A DNA stretch of 64,000 bases from Primulina eburnea (lineage: Eukaryota; Streptophyta; Magnoliopsida; Lamiales; Gesneriaceae), in the NCBI RefSeq assembly GCF_022965805.1, contig NC_133117.1, forward strand, positions 7,588,183 to 7,652,182, given 5' to 3'. The notes under the pieces were generated by a model. That model saw nothing but the letters and a program-made list of their open reading frames with translations, searched no databases and was not told the origin of the DNA. Below are positions 22,701 through 33,137 of the stretch, in pieces; the first letter of the stretch is position 1; every line of letters starts with the position of its first letter. Both the position numbers and the translations under genes were made by a program.

Positions 22701-24166
22701 TTGCTCGCTTTTCAGCGTTGGTTATTCGATCTACTTTGACGGACAGGATCCGTAGAGAGCAGTCGACTGATGTTCAGTTGACAGAGTTGAGAGCTAGAGC
22801 AGAGGAGAGAGGGAACTCAGAGTTTGGCTCGAGTGGTGATGGTTTGGTGACTTTCAGAGGCCGTATTTGTGTTCCTGTTGGCGATGATATTCGGCGAGAC
22901 GTTCTGACAGAGGCTCATACCGCACCTTATTCGATTCATCCAGGCAGTACGAAGATGTATCAGGATCTTCGTCGACTCTACTGGTGGCCAGATATGAAGA
23001 AAGATATTGCTTTGTTCATTTCTCAGTGCCTTACTTGTCAGCAGGTGAAGATTGAGCACCAGAGACCTGCTGGGACATTGCTATCTTTGCCGATTCCTCA
23101 GTGGAAGTGGGAGCACATTACGATGGATTTCGTGACTGGTCTTCCCAGAGTGCAGAAAGGTTATAATTCTATTTGGGTCATCGTTGATCGATTGACCAAG
23201 TCAGCGCACTTTCTCCCAGTCAAGACGACGTACTCCATGAATCAGTATGCCGAGGATTATATTGCAGAGATTGTTAGAATTCATGGTGTGCCTATGTCGA
23301 TTGTGTCTGATCGTGACCCCAGGTTTACTTCAGAGTTTTGGAAGAGTCTGCACAGAGCTATGGGTTCTCGATTAGCTTTCAGTACAGCTTATCACCCTCA
23401 GAGCGACGGTCAGTCAGAGAGAGTCATTCAGATTCTTGAGGATATGCTCAGAGCTTGTACTATTGATTATTCTGGTAGCTGGGATTCTAAATTGCCACTT
23501 GTGGAGTTCACGTACAACAATAGCTACCAGGCGTCGATTGGCATGGCACAGTACGAGGCTCTTTATGGCAAGAAGTGCAGATCCCCTTTGTTTTGGGATG
23601 AGGTTGGAGAGAGGAAGATGTTGGGACCAGAGTTGGTCCAGCAGACGACCGATGTTGTTGCCGTGATCCGTGAGAGGATGAAGACTGCTCAGTCGAGGCA
23701 GAAGAGCTATGCAGATGTTTGTCGTAGACCTTTGCAGTTCGAGGTTGGCGATCATGTATTTCTGAAGATTGCACCTCTCAAGGGTGTGATGAGATTTGGC
23801 AAGAAGGGTAAGTTGAGTCCGAGATTTATTGGCCCTTTTGAGATCTTGGACAGAGTTGGTGACAGAGCCTACAGATTAGCCCTACCGCCCGATCTTGACA
23901 AAGTTCACAATGTGTTTCACGTATCGATGCTCAGGAAGTATATTGCGAATCCTTCCCATGTTCTTCGCCACGAGCCATTGGACTTGACGCCGAATTTGAC
24001 TTACCAAGAGATTCCGGTCCAGATTTTGGATCGCACAGTTAGAGTTCTGAGGAACAAAGAGATCGGCATCGTTAAAGTCCTTTGGAGGAACCATTTGATC
24101 GAAGAGGCTACGTGGGAACCAGAGATTGAGATGAGAGAGAAGTATCCTGAGTTGTTCGTGCAGTGA
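19749..24166 (+). pseudogene. Gag-Pol polyprotein of D, three breaks
   Basis: Start at ATG 19749 ([10 protein letters not shown]). The gag domain is near residues 70-200 (RIWWNATK). Two Cys/His modules follow: [12 protein letters not shown] and the knuckle [14 protein letters not shown] at 20661-20702. Protease [11 protein letters not shown] lies near 20825. Reverse transcriptase has the active-site box FIDDILIYS at 21834-21860, and RNase H has [12 protein letters not shown]. Integrase has a HHCC region near 22930-23050, second Asp in SDRDPRF near 23308 and Glu in DGQSERVIQ near 23405. A chromodomain-like tail IVKVLWRNHLIEEATWE ends at TGA 24164-24166. Breaks: TAG at 21732-21734 just after YGHF, TAG at 22497-22499 at the end of RNase H, and a one-base deletion near 22545. 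The single gag-pol frame is typical of this clade. Confidence 0.92.
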
Positions 24167-24170
24167 CGTC

Positions 24171-24206
24171 AATTTCGCGGACGAAATTCCTCTAAGGAGG
24201 GGAGAT
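24171..24206 (+). promoter_or_regulatory. Hairpin and polypurine tract of D
   Basis: AATTTCGCGGACGAAATT (24171-24188) forms a 7-bp stem with a CGGA loop, five bases after the pol stop. AAGGAGGGGAGAT immediately precedes the 3' LTR. Confidence 0.82.
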
Positions 24207-25803
24207 TGTAATAGCCGAGCCCGGTGTACGGTATGGTTTAAGCTTTACTTGTTTATTTGGGTTATGTGATTAGATGTTAGAGTTGTGTTTTGGGCCATAG
24301 TATTATTGGTTATTATTGTTTTGAGGTATTAGATGTTGTTGATTGTTCGTTTCAGTGTTTCGGATCGATTTTAGTTGTTTGAGTACTGTTCATTGCCGTG
24401 GCTAGAGTGCACCCGCGCTCTTAGAGGAGTGCCCCCGCGGTGTACTGTTCATCATTTTGGAATTTGAAGGCCGTGGCATCACCGCACCCGCGACAGTGTA
24501 AGCACCGCACCCGCGGTAATTGCAGCACCGCACCTGCGGTCATCGTGCATGGGAATTTTGTTGGAATGCCGTGAGCTTAGCGCACCCGCGGTGCTTGTGT
24601 GACCGCACCCGCGGTGTAAGTATGGGCGAGTTTTTAAGTTGCTTTTTGGGAGTTGTTGGCCATACCTACCTTATCTTCTATCTTCATTCTCGATTTTCCT
24701 CTCTAGAACAAGGGTTTTCCTCCATTTCTTTTGCTTCCTACCTTTGATTCTTGGAGTTATTTGGATTTCCGACTTGAGATCGACGTTCTCCGTGGTATAA
24801 GGAAGCTTAGGTAAGTTTTTGGTGCGATTCTATCATGGTTTTTGGAGATGAGTTGTTATAGGTTGATGTATTGGTTGGTTCTATGGATTATTTAACTTGT
24901 ATTTTTGGATATAGAGTTGATTTTGGTGTTGTTTATGGATTATTGTTGTAGGTGGTGTACCAAGAGCTAAGCTTGAGGTGTTCTATTGGTTTGTAAGTGG
25001 AATTTCATCCTTTTTGCTCACATGATATTATATGTATTGTGTTTTAAAGGTTTCAAAGTGTTATTCCCTTCCATTGATCCATTGTTATGTATTGATTTCA
25101 TTGTTTATCTATTGGAGGCATTGATGTCTCACTATTGTTAAAAAGGAAATACAAGAGAAAAGATAGAGATTGCGAAACGACGGCTTTAAATGATATTCGG
25201 AGTTCAAATGTTTTATTGGATTGATTAATCATAGTCAGAGCATTGCATGCAATTAGATGATCATCGACCATAGGCTTTTATCACTCTGAGTTATCGGTTT
25301 ATATCGATAGGGATATTAGCACCAGAGCAGAGATACTATTGATATCAATCCAACCAGAGAAAATAGAATACCATCTTATTGCTATCTTATTGATATGCTA
25401 TTGCTACAGTTATTGCTACAGTATTCATGTTTCAGAGTTGATGGTATTTATGATTTCAAAGCCATGTTTTACAGAGTATATTGTATCATTGCTATGTTAG
25501 AGTTCCACTTGCTGAGATTTATTCTCATTTCAGTTATTTTCATGTGATGCAGATAAGAGTGACCGACCAGGACAGTGATCGTGGATGGGGGTTATATGCA
25601 TACACCGTTGGAAGGAAGATTATTTTGTATCATTTTGGGACATGATCATAAGAATGATTATTTTGTATTTTGTATATCATTTGAATGATCATGTATTTAT
25701 TTTGTAAACATTTTTATGAAATGTATTTTGAAACTCCTTCCATATTTTTAAGAAAATTTTATTTCCGCTGTATTATTTTAATGTTACGGGTCAGGGTGTC
25801 ACA
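24207..25803 (+). repeat. Element D 3' LTR
   Basis: A 1597-bp LTR nearly identical to the 5' copy. Its CCGCACCCGCGGT array (24407-24616) has seven units, one fewer than in the 5' LTR, and shows C-to-T type changes in individual units (cacctgcgg). Confidence 0.92.
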
Positions 25804-26793
25804 TTTAGTATTGGTTCGGGTTGGTTCGGAGTCATGATTAAATACGAAGTCGGTAGGCGTAATTGTCACATTTTTGAAGGTTATTGCATAGTTTGGTCCC
25901 ATAAATCTATTGCATATTTTTCATGACATATGTAGGTTGCAGCGAGCCTGGGAGCGATCCAATCCAATCAGTAAAATGGGTACATGATATTTAATTCAGT
26001 TATTTAATTATATTACGTGCAAAAATACAAATTTTGAGATTTATGCGATATTGCTTGTGATCACTTTACTATCAGTATTAAATCCGGTCCCCAGTATCGG
26101 TCCGGTCACCAGTTACCGGTTAGTTCAGTTGTTTCACCCAGTACTGTGGCAGTAGTCTGATCAGACGTAAATCCGATCCCCAGTATCGGTCCGGTCCCCA
26201 GTATCGATCAGCTCAGTTCACTTCAGTTCAGTTCAGGGACCACTTGCGTAGACCATAATCTCACCAGAAAATTATTACAAGCTATTTCAGTACAGGGCTC
26301 CAAGGAGCAAACATTTTTACTATGATTTTTCAGTTCAGTTATGCACGTATTATAATTGCTCATGACAAGTTATTTTCACGTATGCCTCATGACATGATAT
26401 TTTTATCCCATGAAAATTTTACTATATTATTTACTTGTTATTTACGATATATGCATGTTGAGTCTTTAGACTCACTAGACTTGATTGTTGTAGGTACTGA
26501 TGATGTCGGGATCGAGGGCGGGGACCAGTGAGCTAGTTTGGGTCGGCAGTAGTGGCACCCGATGACCTCAGTTTCAGCACTTGCCATTTTATTTTTGATG
26601 CTCAAATATTTTATCAGTTGTTGAATACGTTAACTTGTTATTTTGGCAAGTAATAATTTCTTCCGCTTCTATTTTGAACGTTAAACATTTTATTAGTTTT
26701 TGTTATGAATGAAGCACTCCATTTATTTTAAAAGAAAAATTTTAAATTTCCCGCAAATTTTCGAAGTAAGGATTTTTAGTCCTTTATAAAATC

Positions 26794-28420
26794 TCATCCT
26801 CCATCTTTGGTGATTGGAAATCCAACAGCTCCGCTGAGGACCAGAAGACAGATGATGAATGAATACATGCATGCTGCTTTTATTTCTCAAGATGAACCAA
26901 AGAAGATTGAAGAAACTCTTCTGGATCCCAATTGGATAGAAGCTATGCAAGAAGAGATGAATCAATTTGAGAGGAATAAAGTATGGTTTCTAGTACCTAG
27001 ACCATCTCACCAAGCTGTCATTGGAACCCTGTGGGTATTCAGAAACAAACTAAATGAAGAAGGAACAGTTGTCAGAAACAAAGCAAGACTGGTTGCACAA
27101 GGATTCAGACAAGAAGAAGGAATAGACTATGATGAAACCTTTGCACCAGTAGCTAGGCTCGAAGCTATCAGAATATTTTTAGCCTTTGCTGCTTTCAAAA
27201 ATTTCAAAGTGTATCAGATGGATGTGAATAGTGCGTTCCTCAATGGTCTACTACAAGAGGAATTCTATGTTGAACAGCGTCCAGGTTTTTCTGATCATCT
27301 ATTACCGAATCATGTTTTTAAATTACACAAAGCATTGTATGGTCTGAAACAAGCACCTAGGGCTTGGTACGACATACTTTCACAATTTCTTATTAACCAT
27401 GATTTCACCGTTGGTACCGTGGACAAGACTTTGTTTACCCTAGTAAAAAGTAAACACATATTATTAGTTCAAATCTATATTGATGATATTATATTTGGGT
27501 CAACTAACCCCAAATTATGTGCAAAGTTTGCTAAGTTAATGCAGGAACAGTTCGAGATGAGCATGATGAGAGAATTAACATTTTTCTTAGGACTTAAAAT
27601 CAAGCAACTTGATACTGGAATCTTCATCAATCAAGCTAAGTATACAAAGGAACTACAGAAAAAGTTTGGGATGGAAGCATGCTCTGCTGCTTCCACTCCT
27701 ATGAGCTCGTCTACCAAACTTGATAAAGATGAAGGGGGAACTCCAGTAGAGGTAACTCAGTATCGTGGTCTTATTGGCTCATTGTTATATCTTACTGCCA
27801 GTAGACCCGATATTATGTTTGTTGTTTGCATATGTGCTAGATTTCAATCAAATCCTAAACAATCACATTTCATTGCTGGTAAAAGAATTTTAAAATATCT
27901 GAAGGGTACTCAAAATGTAGGCCTCTTGTATCCCAAGGACTCATCGTTTAATCTTATTAGATACTCAGATGTTGATTATGCAGGATGTAAACTGGATAGG
28001 AAAAGCACATGTGGTTTTTGTCAATTTCTTGGTGACAGGTTTATTTCCTAGTTTAGCAAAAAGCAGATTTCTATAGCCACGTCTACTGCAGAAGCAGAAT
28101 ATCTTGCTACTGGAAGCTGTTGTTCTCAAATGCTTTGGATACAACAACAACTTAAAGACTATGTAGTTCAAGCCTCTGAATCACCTATATTTTGTGACAA
28201 TACCAGTGCAATTGCTATATCACATAATCCAGTACTCCATTCCACAACGAAGCACATTGATATCAGACATCAATTCATTAGAGATCATGTGCAAAAGAAG
28301 AATATTCGTCTAGAATACATTCCTACTGATCAGCAAGCAGCAGACATATTTACCAAATCACTTCCTGAGAATAAGTTTTCGTATTTTCGTAATGTTCTTG
28401 GATTAATTGATTTATCATAA
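26794..28420 (+). pseudogene. Pol of element A, part 2 (reverse transcriptase and RNase H)
   Basis: Resumes after C. Reverse transcriptase motifs: [52 protein letters not shown], and the active site [14 protein letters not shown] near 27473 (YIDD instead of the commoner YVDD). RNase [19 protein letters not shown] near 27962, then EAEYLATGSCCSQ and HIDIRHQFIRDHV, ending in LIDLS and TAA at 28418-28420. It is one open frame apart from a Trp to TAG change at 28049-28051. The 3' end is the natural pol terminus, followed by the extra-gene block. Confidence 0.9.
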
Positions 28421-28634
28421 CTACTGTTTATTATCTTCTGTTTTCACGTGTCTTCTGTTTCTTTATTCTAATCCAGTAGAAATATTCAAAGATAAGAACA
28501 GCACAAGAAGTATGGAAAAATGAAATCTTTTATTCATATAATCAGATGCATTACATTACAAGGGGTACAATTGAAGATATCAGCAGAATGATTACACAGA
28601 TTATCCTACTAAGCTTTCCAGTATCATTGATCCA

Positions 28635-28877
28635 CTAGCACTCTCTTATTGCATTAGAATGCTTATGGAAGGGTATGGTGCTGCATCCTAATCCTAATAA
28701 GAGCAAACAATCTTTTTGATTGTTCACATTACAACTCCAGGAGTTTGATCCAAGGATCATTATATAAAGAACGATATCTACAAACATCTTCTTAGAAAAC
28801 GCATCAAGTTGTTTTCTGAACATTCTTGCTTCGGCTTCTGGATCAGATTCTGCTTCTTCATTCACATTAGTTTTCAT
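28635..28877 (-). CDS. Antisense ORF in post-pol block of A, unknown function
   Basis: An 80-residue frame on the minus strand starting MKTNVNEEAESDPEAEARMF, an acidic N-terminus followed by a hydrophobic segment (MFVDIVLYIMIL) and a Cys-containing tail. I do not recognise a domain. It may be a frame-shifted remnant of a longer protein. Its support is context: TATAAATA on the same strand at 28918-28925, about 40 bases before the ATG, and AATAAA at 28529-28534 about 100 bases after the stop. B has two antisense ORFs in the same interval with the same kind of TATA box. Orientation opposite to the retroelement suggests an independent transcription unit. Confidence 0.5.
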   Translation of the reverse strand: MKTNVNEEAESDPEAEARMFRKQLDAFSKKMFVDIVLYIMILGSNSWSCNVNNQKDCLLLLGLGCSTIPFHKHSNAIREC

Positions 28878-28917
28878 TTGATATTATGTACGCTTAACTT
28901 TGTTTAACTTGTGCAGG

Positions 28918-28925
28918 TATTTATA
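28918..28925 (-). promoter_or_regulatory. TATA box for antisense ORF of A
   Basis: TATAAATA on the minus strand, about 40 bases upstream of ATG 28877. Confidence 0.55.
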
Positions 28926-29459
28926 GTGGTATTCAAAGGAGATAAATATCCTTGCGACTGTTCATTATCAATGGCTCAGATTGAAAGTTTGACAAGAGTT
29001 GTTTGGAGTTTAATATCCTTTATTACTGCATTAATTGAGGGGGAACATTGTTATGGCATTTATATTAGAAACTGATTTGTCTTTTCGATAAAACAATGTA
29101 TCTACCAGAAGTTGTCGAAGTGCTGCATTTGTTTCAGCACTTTACCTTCTTCCAGTAGATATTATCATAAAACGACAAATCAACTGTTGTTCTTTTAGCA
29201 ACTGCCTCGGACAGCTGGCCATTTTTTTAAAAAAACAAAATTTTGAAATGAGTAGAGTAACTGACACTTATGTTTTCTCTCTCTACCAACCATAAACATA
29301 TCGACACGTGTCCCTATGTTTACTGACGGCTGTACATTTCATTCTTTTTAACCGTTCATCTTCTCTTTCATTGCACTTTATGAATTCAGATCATTACTTT
29401 GCATCTACTGATTTCTCGCATCTACTGCTAATATACCTCTAGTCTCTTTCAACTCAGAA
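28926..29459. promoter_or_regulatory. Divergent intergenic region in A between antisense and sense ORFs
   Basis: About 530 bases with no frame. Contains an internal polypurine-like GAGGGGGAA (29037-29045), a feature described for Sireviruses, and the palindromic G-box-like GACACGTGTCC at 29303-29313, 157 bases before the sense ORF. The related site is at the equivalent place in B. Confidence 0.5.
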
Positions 29460-30017
29460 ATGGCCGCAGCTTATACTTTGAATGCTTATCAGGTGAACTT
29501 TGCATCTGTTCTCACCATTAAGGATGAGAACCTCGTTAAGATGTTCAGATCCTTGGAAAAATCTGGACTTCGCAAATTCTTGGAATCGCTTGCTATTATC
29601 TACAAGTCTGCTCTTCTAGATTTCTATGCCAAAGCAGAAGTTGTCGAAGGAAAGATTAACTATACACAGGAAGATGCATCAATCTCCATTGATGCTGCAT
29701 TTTTCGGTTCCACATTCTTTCTACCGATTTCTGGACCTTACGAGCTTTCGGATATCACAAAGGAAGAGATGTCTACTGCTTTGACAAACTTTTCAGCCAC
29801 TGGAGAAGAGCTTTCACCTTCCTGTTTCAAGAACCTATTGAAGATTGAGTACCAGGTACTCGCTGATATCGTGGCAAAAACCTTGTTGTTCAAGGCTGGA
29901 ACATTCGACAAACTGACAAAGAGAAGGTTCAAGTGATGGTGGCCATCACTTCAGAAAAGAAAGTGGATTGGGGTCGCTTTCTGTTTCGAATTATGAAAGA
30001 TATGATTCTAAGGAAAG
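29460..30017 (+). pseudogene. Post-pol sense ORF of A, N-terminal part
   Basis: Starts MAAAYTLNAYQVNFASVLTI. A soluble-looking N-terminal domain of about 185 residues (FRSLEKSGLRKFLES, LPISGPYELSDI, EYQVLADIVAKTLLFKAGTFDKLT) has no signal peptide or membrane segment. A one-base deletion near 29925 shifts the frame; the homologous frame then continues to 30017, where B is inserted. Coding resumes at 42116. Position (after pol, same strand) is that of the envelope-like ORF of Sireviruses, but the sequence is not membrane-protein-like. The pattern recalls the plant transposon protein domain found in other plant repeats; this is a resemblance only. Function unknown. Confidence 0.7.
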
Positions 30018-31128
30018 TGTTGGAAACTAAATTCTGGAGTTTGACAAAATATGAATCAACCGAAAATACGAACCAACTGATCGAGTAAACTGAACTCAGC
30101 AGCTGAATCCATGCAACTGAAAATTCAGTTATTCTCCTCACCAGTAACTGAAACACGTCAACCGACAAAGAGACATAAAAAACTGCAACTGAAAGTGGAA
30201 CGACACACTTCAATCAATACAGTTTGGAACAACTGATCAACCAACTGATACGCGCAAGTACATTCAATGACTGGACTTAATAACTGAAATCAATTGGCTG
30301 ATCAGTTGATATATTCAGCCATATGCTAAGCACCCTTCAACTGAACATGTCTCAGGAAAGAACAATAAACCGTCAAGAGACATAGAAGATTGCAACGCCG
30401 CACTTCAATCAATACAGCTTAGAAAAACGCATTTCGGCGAAAGAATTTAAGACGACGCATCACAATAAATAAAGAAAACAATGTCCAAGTAATATTTAAG
30501 AAGAAATCAACGGATACAAAAATTCAAATTCATCGCAAGTTACCGTTGGAGAAAAGAAGCTTATAAATATGACAGAAGAACAGCTGAAGGAGCGAGGAGT
30601 TAACACGATTCAAAAGCTTGCTGTCACTCTGTCAAAATCTTAGCTCACTCTTGCTTGATTTATTCGTAGTAGTCAAGGCTACAATTTGAGCTCACTAGCA
30701 AGTTGTAATAATCGTTGAAATTCGATAGTGCTAATATCAGTTACGCACTGAGAATATTTTATTAAACTAAGAGTTTCAGTTTTTGGCAGTGTTAAGTCCA
30801 AACTGAAGTGGGTCAGTATAATTCTTGTATTTGATCAAAGTCTTTTAGTGAATATCCTATCCTTGAGATAGAAGGGGTGACGTAGGAGTAATTAAAATCT
30901 TCGAATATCCAGAAACAACCGTTGCGTATTTTATTTTTGTATTCTATCTTTCAGTCAGTGACTTTCCGCAACTGATTCAGTTTAACTGATTGACATTGAC
31001 CAACAAGATTCCGAGAATCAGTTTGTCACCAACTGAACTCAAAATTCGAAAAGATCAGTTTTAATTGTGAGTGTTTATTCAACCCCCCCTACTTCTAAAC
31101 ACTCTTGATACGTTAATCGATCCTATCA
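30018..31128 (+). repeat. Element B 5' LTR
   Basis: A 1111-bp LTR, TGTTGGAAAC to GATCCTATCA. TATAAATA at 30562-30569 is the likely TATA box. About 96-97% identical to the 3' LTR. Confidence 0.92.
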
Positions 31129-31130
31129 AG

Positions 31131-31142
31131 TGGTATCAGAGC
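31131..31142 (+). other. Primer-binding site of B
   Basis: TGGTATCAGAGC two bases after the LTR. Confidence 0.9.
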
Positions 31143-31188
31143 CGGTGAATCTTGTTCTTGAATACTTTTGATCTATAAACTTGCTAGC

Positions 31189-33137
31189 ATGACTTCATTC
31201 AACAAAATTCCTATGTTCTCTAGAGAAGAATTTGATGATTGGAAATCAAAATGCAGGCTCATTTAGCTGCACAAGATGATGACATGTGGTATGTCATAAC
31301 TGATGGACCCATGAAGATTATAAAAGCAAATACAGCAGTTGCCATAACAGAAGGGGCACCACAAAGAATACAAAAGCCCAGAGATGAATGGACAACTGAA
31401 GACAAAAGAAAAGCAAATCTTGACAATGTGCCTAAAGACATTCTGTACAAAACACTGGACAAAGTAACCTTCAGCAAAATAAAGATGTGTAAGACAGCCA
31501 AAGAAATTTGGGAGAAGCTGATCCAACTGTATGAAGGAAATGATCAAACCAAGGAAAATAAACTTTCTGTTGCTACGCAAAAGTTTGATAACATCAAAAT
31601 GAAAGCAAGAGAATCAATGCACGAGTATGATGAAAGAGTAAGAAGTGTCAACAATGAGTTAAATGCATTTGGAAAAGTGTATACCAATAAAGAGATTGCA
31701 CTAAAGATAATGAGAGGTCTTCCCAAAGAATGGGATGTCAAGACCATGGCAATGAGGGAGTCCAATGATCTAAACCAGATTGAACTTCATGATTTGTTTG
31801 TTGATTTAAAGGCTTATGAGTTCGAGCTGCTGACCAGAGAAGGAGAACCATCTACCCCTGCAGCCACAATTGCTCTACCTGCTGTCAGAACTGAACCAAT
31901 CAGTTCAGTCGAAAAATCTGCTGATCAGTTGAGCAATGATGCTATGTCATTGTTCATAAAAAAATTTGGAAGGTTCATGAGAAAGAATCAAGGGAACTTC
32001 CAGAAGCCATACCAAAGGAACAAAAATGCCTGCTATAACTGTGGCAAATCAGGTCACTTTATTGCTGATTTTCCTAAACCCAAGAAGGACAGTCAAGGCT
32101 CAATTGAGAGAAGAAAGAAATCATATGAACACAAAAGAAGACGCAAGGAAGATAAGAAGGTCTTCAGAAAGAAACATGAAGTACTCTTAGCTGAAGAAAA
32201 CAAATCCAAATGGGCAGAAATTGACAGTGAGGAGTCAGAACCAGAAAGCTCATGCAGCTCCAGTGTTGATGAGGAAGTCAAGTGTTTGATGGCTAATGAT
32301 GCAGAAGAAGAGTCATCTAGCCAACAGGTATTTGATTTCAGTTCAACTGATTTTACACGAGAAGAATTCATTCTAACACTACATGACATGGTAAATGAGT
32401 ATCAAAAGCTTGCATCATCATTTAAAAAATTCAAAGCAAAGCAAACTGATCCCACAGACAATAAAACCAAAACTGATGAATCAGTTGATGGGTTGAGTCT
32501 AAAAAGGGAGATTGCTGAGTTAAAATCAGAGAGAAATAAAAATCGGTCACTAATCTAGAAGTTGATGCTTGAAAACTCAAAACAGACTGAGCTCAGTCAG
32601 TCTTGGAACAAGTCATCAACTGCACTAAGTGAGATGCAGAATTCACAAAAATCAGTTTCTGATAAAACTGGTTTAGGGTTCAATACTCAAGGAGAAGTGT
32701 ATCCAAATGATACTCAACCAAAGCCAAAAATAGACAAAGGAAAATACATTAACTTTGTCAAAGCAACAGTGGTACAAGAACAAATTGTGCCCAGTAAACT
32801 GATTGAGCAAACTACTAAAAATATTAGTAAGACTAGAAGATTATGGGATTGGTTATAGCCAAAAAATTCAACTTATTCACAAAGTCAGTCATCAAAAAGG
32901 TTTCACAAGAACTATTCGAATAGCTATTTCAATTACTATAACTGCAAGCCAGTTCAGAAGAGATATAGACTGAACAATCAGTTGAATAAAGCCAAATCAC
33001 ATATTGTATCATCTGTACACTACACACCATGCACACAAAAGCCGAGAAAAACCATTTGGAATACAGCTACTGGAAATTCTGTTAGACTAATCCAAGTATG
33101 GGTTCCTAAGAGACTAATCAGTTCAGGACCCAAATAG
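31189..33137 (+). pseudogene. Gag of element B (broken)
   Basis: ATG 31189 (MTSFNKIPMFSREEFDDW). A one-base deletion near 31242 moves the frame to that of the long open stretch 31239-32558. UBN2-type gag domain as in A. The knuckle CYNCGKSGHFIADF (32031-32072) has lost its last Cys to Phe, which would impair zinc binding. A glutamate-rich region and coiled-coil-like segment follow, with stops at 32556-32558 and 32856-32858. Ends VWVPKRLISSGPK and TAG at 33135-33137, in frame with IWVP afterwards. Confidence 0.85.

Larger units (their letters stand above)
18004..25803 (+). mobile_element. Element D: chromovirus-type Ty3/gypsy LTR retrotransposon
   Basis: Full length: LTRs 18004-19617 and 24207-25803, primer site, gag-pol, hairpin and polypurine tract. 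Flanks are ttcag (17999-18003) and tttag (25804-25808), a 5-bp duplication with one difference. The LTRs are nearly identical, so the insertion is recent. Only three coding breaks are visible. The chromodomain-like C-terminus suggests the Tekay/Del-type chromoviruses (family knowledge). Confidence 0.92.
16428..26788. mobile_element. Element C: solo LTR (gypsy-like) carrying nested D
   Basis: TGTAATGCAC at 16428 to TTTATA at 26788, flanked by a perfect duplication aaatc (16423-16427, 26789-26793). After removing D (18004-25803) about 2.56 kb remains with no coding domain, primer site or polypurine tract, as expected of a solo LTR left by recombination between two LTRs. The 3' end is TA rather than CA, perhaps a C-to-T change. 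The stretch 26085-26235 has iterated CCCCAGTATCGGTCCGGT. Its start region shares a module with the foldback at 47526. The apparent ORFs at 16619-17623 have no recognisable content. Confidence 0.75.
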
